Part shown: one piece after another, positions 43,885-49,994 of the stretch
Numbering within the stretch: position 1 is the stretch's first letter
How the letters are laid out: each line of letters begins with the position of its first letter
NCBI GenBank assembly: GCA_030611265.1
Contig: JAUWQD010000017.1
Location: 1 to 49,994 of the forward strand
Reading direction: 5' to 3'
DNA length: 49,994 nucleotides
Source of the DNA: Methanosarcinaceae archaeon
Lineage (GTDB): Archaea; Halobacteriota; Methanosarcinia; Methanosarcinales; Methanosarcinaceae
Translations under genes and position numbers: made by a program
Notes under the pieces: generated by a model
What the model saw: the letters and a program-made list of their open reading frames with translations, nothing else
Told to the model about the DNA's origin: nothing
Database searches by the model: none

Positions 43885-44367
43885 ATGTTGTTCTCACGCT
43901 CTATTTCTAAAGATGAACAGGCAGAAACTGCCATCACCCACATGATATTCTTCATAGCTGCGGTCGTGCTAGCAATGGGCGTTGTTTCTGTTTTGTCAGT
44001 GAATGTCCAATCCATATCAGGGGCAACATCTGCAAGCAGCAAAGTTATATCTGACCAGTTGAGAACTGATATTACGATCATCAATGATCCGGATACGGTG
44101 CCGTACAGGAATAGTGAATATTATACGTTTTATACCAAGAACACGGGAAAATCCGAACTGAACATTGATTATGTAAATCTTGTTCTGGATGGTGTATTGA
44201 TCCCACCGGAAAATCTGACAGTAGATGTGTTGGATGGAGGTGTGACGTGGAGACCCGGTGATGTCCTGAATATAAACGTAACCACAAGCCAATTGAGTTC
44301 AGGTGACCACAGTGTTCGTGTGGTCACAGAAAACGGTAAGTCAGATTCCATGAGCTTTAAAACATGA
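43885..44367 (+). CDS. arlG: Archaellum stator protein ArlG
   Basis: 160 residues. The N-terminal membrane helix is THMIFFIAAVVLAMGVVSVL after SISKDEQAETA, followed by a beta domain with YYTFYTKNTGKSELNIDYVN and HSVRVVTENGKSDSM. The pattern is that of ArlG, which forms the stator tip with ArlF. The 119-nt gap after arlF contains AT-rich sequence (TAAAATATAAAAACG) that could be an internal promoter. Confidence 0.88.
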   Translation: MLFSRSISKDEQAETAITHMIFFIAAVVLAMGVVSVLSVNVQSISGATSASSKVISDQLRTDITIINDPDTVPYRNSEYYTFYTKNTGKSELNIDYVNLVLDGVLIPPENLTVDVLDGGVTWRPGDVLNINVTTSQLSSGDHSVRVVTENGKSDSMSFKT

Positions 44368-44394
44368 AAAAAATGATGGATAGAGGTAATTACA

Positions 44395-45090
44395 GTGGTT
44401 AACGTTTGTTCATTTGAGATTCCAAGAGATGAGTTTAACAGAAAACTGGGAGGAGGTTTTCCTCCCGGTTCATTAGTGGTTATCGAAGGTGGCAGTGGCG
44501 GTGGAAAAAGTACGATATGTCAGCGTACGATATTTGGATTGTTGGAGAATGAAAATAGTGTAACGTTTGTGTCAACACAGCAGACTACAAAAGGATTCAT
44601 AAACCAGATGTATTCACTTGACTACCCAATTGCTCCATATTTACTGAATGGAAATTTGCTATTTATTCCTGTTATTCCATTGGTTCAGGCTGCAAAATCA
44701 AGGATCGATTTTCTTGAGCGTTTGATGGGTGCACAGGAATTGTTTGAGAATGATATTATTGTCATTGATACAATTTCTTCACTAATCAAATACAGTGTGG
44801 ACAATGAAAAAAGTCTTGATCTGATCTCATTTTTCAAAAAACTGAATGGAATGGGAAAGATCATAATCTTGACTGTCGAGCCAAGCCAGTTAAGTGAAGA
44901 TGTAACTTCTATGTTCCGCTCTTCATGTGATATTTACATAAGCTTGAAAGTGAAACCAATGGCTAACGAGGTCAAGCGTACAGTAGTTGTTAACAAATTC
45001 ACAGGAGCCAAGGGTCCTGTGGGACAGATGATAGGTTTCAGGATCGAGCCGAAGGTAGGTCTTGTTGTAGAGATTGCGGCGGTCGGTTAG
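44395..45090 (+). CDS. arlH: Archaellum ATPase regulator ArlH
   Basis: 231 residues, starting at GTG with GAGGT 8 nt upstream. The KaiC-like Walker A is EGGSGGGKSTICQ (32-40) and Walker B is NDIIVIDTISSLIKYS. SNTQQ-type sensor: TFVSTQQTTKGF. ArlH binds ATP without full hydrolysis and docks on ArlI. Confidence 0.92.
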   Translation: MVNVCSFEIPRDEFNRKLGGGFPPGSLVVIEGGSGGGKSTICQRTIFGLLENENSVTFVSTQQTTKGFINQMYSLDYPIAPYLLNGNLLFIPVIPLVQAAKSRIDFLERLMGAQELFENDIIVIDTISSLIKYSVDNEKSLDLISFFKKLNGMGKIIILTVEPSQLSEDVTSMFRSSCDIYISLKVKPMANEVKRTVVVNKFTGAKGPVGQMIGFRIEPKVGLVVEIAAVG

Positions 45091-45115
45091 ACACAAAATT
45101 AGAAGGTGATATATT

Positions 45116-46768
45116 ATGGATCCGGAATTTCAAAAAGCACTGCAAAGAAATCCGCACCTTGGAGTATACATAAACGAGTTCAGGCAAAAGACGGGATCAA
45201 TTCCTGAATTTGTTGTAAGTTTGTCGAAAGACATAGAAGAAGAGAATGTCAATGTAATTCTTCCTGTGGGTGATCCGGTATTTATTCATATATATGGGAC
45301 AGCAGAGATGGGAGTAGCTCGTTATTACACCATTGAACCTCTTCTCTTTCCGAATGAAAAAAGAAAATATGACGCTATCATGAGCATGATCCTTGAGAAA
45401 TCATCAAACGAGCCAGTACCTGATGGGGAAGCCGAGCTCAAAACCTTAATCTCAAAACTTCTCAATGAATCTATCGATGTTGGTGCCGGTGGTGATCTCC
45501 CGGATGAAGATGAAAAACCCGGTCTTTTGCAGAAGTTGATCCCAACGCAAAAAAAAGTACCTCTTAAACAGCAGGAGTACAACAAACTACTGTATTACAT
45601 TGAGCGAAACATTATTGGGTCCGGTCCGATCGAACCCATTATCAGGGATCCGTATCTTGAAGATATCCATAGTATAGGTATTAGTGGTATATTTATTGTT
45701 CACAAGATACTGGGCATGATGGAGACAGACCTTTCTTTTGGTGATGAGGAGGGATTGGATAGTTGGCTTCGCAGTATGAGTGAGCGTATCGGTCGACCTG
45801 TAAGTGATGCCAAGCCTATCGCTGATGGTGCATTGCCTGATGGTTCACGTATCAATATTATTTACAGTCCTGATATCAGTCGGCGTGGAAGCAGTTTCAC
45901 GATGCGTAAGTTCAGTGAAGTACCTGTGAGTATTATTCAGTTGATCAACTGGGGTGCTTTAAATTGTGACATGGCAGCTTATATGTGGATGTTACTTGAA
46001 AATGGTATGAGTATCTTCTTTAGTGGTGAGACGGCAAGCGGTAAAACAACAATGTTGAATGCATGTCTGTCTTTTGTAAACCCGAAATCAAAAATATATT
46101 CAACTGAAGATACTGCCGAGGTTCAGCCTCCACAGGCTGTCTGGCAACAGTTGATAACTCGTGAAGATGGTCCTCCTGATTCAAGGGTAGATACATTTAC
46201 GTTGCTTAAGGCTGCTTTGCGTTCAAGACCAAACTATATTATTGTTGGTGAGATACGAGGTGTTGAAGGAGCCGTGGCATTCCAGGGTATGCAGACAGGA
46301 CACCCGGTTTTGGCTACATTCCACGCATCGGCAATAACAAAGATGATCCAGCGTTTAACAGGTGACCCTATCAATGTTCCTGTGACGTTTATCGATAATC
46401 TTAATGTTGGAATGATACTGCAGGCAGTATATCGAAAGGGACAGTTCCTGCGGCGATGCATCTCAATTGATGAGATCGAAGGCTATTATGAAGAAGCCGG
46501 TGGTGTGGTTACAAGAGCGGTATTCCAGTGGGATCCGGAAACAGATACACACGCATTCAGGGGATTAAACAATAGTTTCATTCTGGAAGACAAGATCGCT
46601 ACAAAGTTAGGGTATGAAGACAAGCGCCAGATATACGAGGATATGTTCTTACGTTCAAGGATATTGGAAGAGATGCGTTCACGCGGCATTGATGATTACT
46701 ACGAAGTGAATGATATACTGGTGAATTTCTATCGACATGGTATCGATGGGTTGCCATTCCATGTATAA
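45116..46768 (+). CDS. arlI: Archaellum motor ATPase ArlI
   Basis: 550 residues, type II/IV secretion ATPase family. The core has IERNIIGSGPIEPIIRDPYL, then Walker A FFSGETASGKTTMLN (near residue 303-310), the Asp box STEDTAEVQPP, Walker B and His box in NYIIVGEIRGVEGAVAFQGM and TGHPVLATFHASAI. The N-terminal 130 residues are archaellum-specific. ArlI drives assembly and rotation. 12 nt before arlJ, with GGTGAT before its neighbour's ATG. Confidence 0.95.
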   Translation: MDPEFQKALQRNPHLGVYINEFRQKTGSIPEFVVSLSKDIEEENVNVILPVGDPVFIHIYGTAEMGVARYYTIEPLLFPNEKRKYDAIMSMILEKSSNEPVPDGEAELKTLISKLLNESIDVGAGGDLPDEDEKPGLLQKLIPTQKKVPLKQQEYNKLLYYIERNIIGSGPIEPIIRDPYLEDIHSIGISGIFIVHKILGMMETDLSFGDEEGLDSWLRSMSERIGRPVSDAKPIADGALPDGSRINIIYSPDISRRGSSFTMRKFSEVPVSIIQLINWGALNCDMAAYMWMLLENGMSIFFSGETASGKTTMLNACLSFVNPKSKIYSTEDTAEVQPPQAVWQQLITREDGPPDSRVDTFTLLKAALRSRPNYIIVGEIRGVEGAVAFQGMQTGHPVLATFHASAITKMIQRLTGDPINVPVTFIDNLNVGMILQAVYRKGQFLRRCISIDEIEGYYEEAGGVVTRAVFQWDPETDTHAFRGLNNSFILEDKIATKLGYEDKRQIYEDMFLRSRILEEMRSRGIDDYYEVNDILVNFYRHGIDGLPFHV

Positions 46769-46779
46769 GGTGATCTGAT

Positions 46780-48435
46780 ATGAATTATGAAAAGGCATTC
46801 CATAGCATTGATATGGACCCGATGTCTTATATCAAAAAGTTTGCAATACCTGTGATTGTTTTTGGTTTTGTCTTTTCGTTTATCTTATACACGTTATTCC
46901 CAACACTTTTTGTTGGACCGACTCAGTACATACCTGCACTGCTTCCGGTAATTTGTATCATATTTGCTGTATATTATCCTATGTCAATTGCAGATGGCAA
47001 AGCTGCAGAGATTGACAACAACATGCACTATTATATTACACAAATGGGTGCAATAGCAACGGCAGAAACACCAAGATTGGATATCATCAGAATTGTTTCG
47101 CAAAACAAGGACTATAAGCGACTTGCAGATGAGACTATAAAGATCTATAATCTGGTAACTGTATGGAACATGAGTCTTGCAGAAGCCTGTAAGTTCATAT
47201 CAAAACGTACACCATCTATTCTTTATGAGGATTTCCTTGACAGGTTTGCTCATGGCTTGCAGTCAGGTGAGAATGTTAATGACTTTTTGAATGCTGAACA
47301 AAACGTTGTGATGAATGAGTATGAATCCATGTACGAAGGTTGTCTTTATGCGATCGAGATGATCAAGGAATTATTCGTATCGATGGTCATGTCGCTTATA
47401 TTTTTGGCATCTTTTGCAGTAATTATGCCGGTTATTACCGGTATGGATGCAATTTTGCTTATGAGCATTGTTGTTGTTACATTTATTGCTACAGATCTGG
47501 TCATGGTGGTATTTGCAAAAAGCAAGGTCCCAAGGGATCCAACATGGCAACAAACAGGGATACTGACGGAAGATCAATTGAAATTGAACCGCTCGATCCC
47601 TGTGTCCCTTGCAGCTTGTCTGGTTGTGGGGATTATTGTTGCACTTTATGGTAAGATTACAATACCAATTGCGGTTGCAATGACTTTAACACCTCTTATT
47701 CATACGGGTCGAATTGCAAGAAAGATAGAGAAAGGTATCAGACGCAGGGATGAGAATTTTCCTTCGTTCATCCGTTCACTTGGAAGTTCTGCAGGTGCAC
47801 GGGGTGGTATGGTGAATGAGGCACTCAAATCGTTGCGTGCGCACGATTTCGGACCGCTGACACATGATGTGAATAATCTGTATCGAAGATTGTCAACAAG
47901 GATCGACAAAATTGAGTCATGGCATATGTTTGCAGCGAGCACAGGCAGTAATCTTATTCAGCGTTTTAGTGTCATGTTTGTTGAGGCAACGCATCTTGGC
48001 GGTAAACCGGAAGTCATTGGGGATATTATTGCTACTAATTTTCACCGGATTGTAACCCTTAGAAAAAAGCGATATCAATCAGCATCAAGTCTGGTCGGTG
48101 TGCTGTATGGTCTTACCGGCGGGATTGGATTCACGATGTATATTTCGCTTGGTGTTTTGGACTTGATGCAGAGTATGTTCTCAAGTGTGAAGATGCCGGC
48201 CGGAATGTCGATGGGTATGGTACTTTATACAAATGTTGGGAGTATTGAAACGTTGTCACTCATGGTGTTGTTTATTATGATCGCACATTCATTATTATCA
48301 GCTATTCTAATACGTGTTGTTGATGGTGGCAATATGCTTAGCGCAACAACCGATTTCGTGATAATGGTTTGGATCTCGGGAGTGGCTGCAGTGGTTACGA
48401 CAACAGGTGTTGCATCACTGCTTGGTATAAGTTAA
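46780..48435 (+). CDS. arlJ: Archaellum membrane platform ArlJ
   Basis: 551 residues. Two T2SSF-type domains alternate with membrane helices: IPVIVFGFVFSFILYTLFPT near the start, LIFLASFAVIMPVITGMDAI and ATDLVMVVFAKS in the middle, and MVLFIMIAHSLLSAILIRVV with IMVWISGVAAVVTTTGVASL at the end. The positively charged loop with IEKGIRRRDENFPSFIRSLG contacts ArlI. Last gene of the operon; a hairpin follows. Confidence 0.93.
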   Translation: MNYEKAFHSIDMDPMSYIKKFAIPVIVFGFVFSFILYTLFPTLFVGPTQYIPALLPVICIIFAVYYPMSIADGKAAEIDNNMHYYITQMGAIATAETPRLDIIRIVSQNKDYKRLADETIKIYNLVTVWNMSLAEACKFISKRTPSILYEDFLDRFAHGLQSGENVNDFLNAEQNVVMNEYESMYEGCLYAIEMIKELFVSMVMSLIFLASFAVIMPVITGMDAILLMSIVVVTFIATDLVMVVFAKSKVPRDPTWQQTGILTEDQLKLNRSIPVSLAACLVVGIIVALYGKITIPIAVAMTLTPLIHTGRIARKIEKGIRRRDENFPSFIRSLGSSAGARGGMVNEALKSLRAHDFGPLTHDVNNLYRRLSTRIDKIESWHMFAASTGSNLIQRFSVMFVEATHLGGKPEVIGDIIATNFHRIVTLRKKRYQSASSLVGVLYGLTGGIGFTMYISLGVLDLMQSMFSSVKMPAGMSMGMVLYTNVGSIETLSLMVLFIMIAHSLLSAILIRVVDGGNMLSATTDFVIMVWISGVAAVVTTTGVASLLGIS

Positions 48436-48483
48436 CAGATGGGGTGGCAGGACCGGATGGGGTGTAGAGTGATGGTTGGAGCA

Positions 48484-48513
48484 GGGGATTTATGTCCGAA
48501 TCCGCATATCCCC
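48484..48513. terminator. Hairpin between convergent arlJ and dehydrogenase gene
   Basis: GGGGAT-TT-ATG-(loop)-CAT-ATCCCC forms a 9-bp stem with a 2-nt bulge and 10-nt loop. It lies between the arlJ stop at 48435 and the stop of the minus-strand gene at 48556, where a two-way terminator would be expected. T-rich sequence follows (GTTTGATTTTTAG). Confidence 0.45.
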
Positions 48514-48555
48514 GCCCGAACGTTTGATGATCAGGTTTGATTTTTAGACTTATCC

Positions 48556-49551
48556 TTAGCCCTGGGTTTTTATATATTCGGCAACGGCATGCCCAACATC
48601 TTTGGTGGCTGATGTTCCGCCAAGTTCCGGTGTCATGATACCGCGTTGAAGCACATGGTTCACAGCATCTTCCACAAGCGAAGCGCTTTTTATATCACCA
48701 AGCCATTCCATCATCATTTTCACGCACAGGATCGCTGCGACCGGGTTTGCAATACCTTTTCCTGCAATATCGGGTGCACTCCCGTGCACGGGTTCGAAAA
48801 ATGCGTATTTTTCACCGATATTGGCACTCGGTGCAAGCCCAAGACTTCCTACAAGTGCGGCTGACATGTCGCTCAAGATATCCCCGAAGAGGTTGGTTGT
48901 TACGATAACATCATATTTTTGCGGGGATGTAATCAGACTGTATGCCATTGAATCGACCAGCATGTCATTATATGGGACATTCGCATCGTCTGCGACATTG
49001 CGGCATGTGTCCAGAAAGAGTTTGTCGGATTTCAATACATTGGATTTGTGAACAATGGTAACCCTGTTTTGTCGCTGTTTTGCAAGTTTACAGGCATATT
49101 CGGCGATTCGTTTTGAACCCTTGCGCGTGATCACTCTTGTCGTATATGATACATCGTCATGAAGTTCTTCGATACCGGAATACATGCCTTCTGTATTTTC
49201 TCGTACGATGACAAAATCAAAATCATTCCTGCCTGTCGCACCTTTAATACCGGCAAGCGGTTTTATGGGGCGTATGTTTGCGTAGACATCAAGCTCTTTT
49301 CTGATCGTCAGTAGCACGCTTTTGTAATTGGGGTCAGGAGGTGTTGTCACTGCGCCAAAAAGGACGCAGTCGCATTCTTTCAATATGTCGATATCCTCAT
49401 CCGTAATCGCGGCACCGGTCCTCTCCCACTTGTCGTATCCAAGCTCAAGCGGCACTTTTTCAATCTCAAGACCGAGTGCATCAAGCACTTCCACTGCTGC
49501 GGGGATCACTTCTTTCCCGACCCCATCACCTTCGATAACTGCAAGTTTCAT
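48556..49551 (-). CDS. 3-isopropylmalate/homoisocitrate-type NAD(P)-dependent dehydrogenase
   Basis: 331 residues from ATG 49551; a GTG three codons upstream also reads, but AAGTGA is 5 nt before the ATG. It opens MKLAVIEGDGVGKEVIPAAV and has the family blocks: VTTPPDPNYKSVLLTIRKEL, IVRENTEGMYSGIEELHDDV, VTIVHKSNVLKSD, TTNLFGDILSDMSAALVGSL and FEPVHGSAPDIAGKGIANP. Methanogens have several paralogues: LeuB (leucine), AksF (coenzyme B) and isocitrate dehydrogenase. The substrate cannot be settled by the sequence, so no symbol is given. No leucine or aks genes are adjacent. Confidence 0.85.
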   Translation of the reverse strand: MKLAVIEGDGVGKEVIPAAVEVLDALGLEIEKVPLELGYDKWERTGAAITDEDIDILKECDCVLFGAVTTPPDPNYKSVLLTIRKELDVYANIRPIKPLAGIKGATGRNDFDFVIVRENTEGMYSGIEELHDDVSYTTRVITRKGSKRIAEYACKLAKQRQNRVTIVHKSNVLKSDKLFLDTCRNVADDANVPYNDMLVDSMAYSLITSPQKYDVIVTTNLFGDILSDMSAALVGSLGLAPSANIGEKYAFFEPVHGSAPDIAGKGIANPVAAILCVKMMMEWLGDIKSASLVEDAVNHVLQRGIMTPELGGTSATKDVGHAVAEYIKTQG

Positions 49552-49994
49552 GATATTCACTTATTCCATGTGGTTATGATTATGATTGGATTATGGTTAG
49601 ATTGTGGTTGTAGTTATGGTTAAAATTTTATGCTTGTTTAGGTGCTTTTGATGCCGGGGAAACAATCCGCCGCAGGCGGCACGTTCCATGACCAATCAAT
49701 AGATGAATACATTCAATCATCTTATGTCCTTATTTATATGACCATTCATCTGAGCCAAATGAAGATAACTTTGGTGGTGATGTAGGAATCCGCCGCGCTA
49801 AAGCGCGCATGGTGGTGCCGGTATTTTTGTACAAATATCAGTAGTGGTAGTAGTATAGTCAAAGCGATAAATAATTAGAAACATTGTGCCTAAAAAATCC
49901 TTTTTTCCATAATGTAGTTAGACTACTCCATAAGTCATTTTTCTTTGAAAATGAATAAATTTGTAACAATTCTTGTCGTGTTCGTTCCCAACAA
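49552..49994. other. Non-coding end of window with two GC palindromes
   Basis: No frame is convincing. Two GC-rich palindromes stand out: CCGCC-GCA-GGCGG near 49667-49680, flanked by AATCCG, and CGCGC-TAAA-GCGCG near 49795-49808, also preceded by AATCCGC. The flanks are AT-rich. They resemble REP-type repeats and may be copies of one family, but the arms differ. Confidence 0.4.

Overview
The window is archaeal and most likely comes from a cytochrome-bearing member of the Methanosarcinales: a methanogen or an ANME-2-type methanotroph (the sequence alone does not decide). The evidence is SepCysS, methanogenesis markers 14 and 16, an F420H2-oxidase-type flavodiiron protein, archaeal information-processing genes (RpoL, Csl4, PriS, GINS, aIF2-alpha, Nop10, SRP19), an archaellum operon, and an 11-heme c-type cytochrome with a PGF-CTERM surface-anchor tail. 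Promoters look archaeal: TATA boxes, often close to leaderless starts.

Layout. 1-2.9 kb: edge of a baeRF/Vms1-like ribosome-rescue gene, then an AT-rich accessory pair (PD-(D/E)XK nuclease plus unknown partner) and an unknown signal-peptide membrane protein. 2.9-12.8 kb, mostly minus strand: CTP-dependent lipid kinase, tRNA-Gly, SepCysS, an HPr-kinase-like P-loop protein, RpoL, Csl4, a METTL5-like methylase, Dph2, Hpt, Pelota and RqcH. 12.9-18.9 kb, plus strand: a toxin-antitoxin pair, PriS-GINS, L44e-S27e-aIF2alpha-Nop10-PAC2-EndoQ. 19-23.3 kb: an ATPase remnant, YwbE-like protein, MATE transporter, circularly permuted GTPase, Mrr-type nuclease. 23.4-25.8 kb: two unusual ferredoxins, thioredoxin and marker 14. 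26-32.7 kb: SRP19, a small conserved protein, a repeat cluster with a candidate structured RNA, a three-gene DNA-repair operon (radical SAM, DUF4130, MutS-like), and marker 16. 33-38 kb: HVO_0476-type zinc protein, Pcm, gene debris with a MITE-like element, and an oxygen-defence cluster (FTR, FprA, ferritin-like protein, DUF2892). 38.4-41.9 kb: inositol-phosphate synthase, a TnpB remnant, the 11-heme cytochrome and an integral membrane protein. 42-48.4 kb: arlCDE-F-G-H-I-J, without any archaellin gene. 48.5 kb to end: an isopropylmalate/homoisocitrate-type dehydrogenase.

The most unusual signal is non-coding. Two families of short palindromic repeats occur here. Family A is about 60 bp, with five full copies and one half copy; it has an AT-rich hairpin that contains a TATA box and a second hairpin closed by CGAG/CTCG. 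Both hairpins show compensatory base changes between copies, and two copies lie exactly where a promoter for the next gene should be. Family B is 59 bp, with two good copies and one decayed copy, and its hairpin also shows a compensatory change. A and B are directly fused at 26876-26995, next to a candidate folded RNA.

Functional groupings: ribosome rescue (baeRF, Pelota, RqcH), DNA repair (EndoQ with a PIP box; the rSAM-DUF4130-MutS operon), and redox and oxygen defence (ferredoxins, thioredoxin, FTR, FprA, ferritin-like protein).
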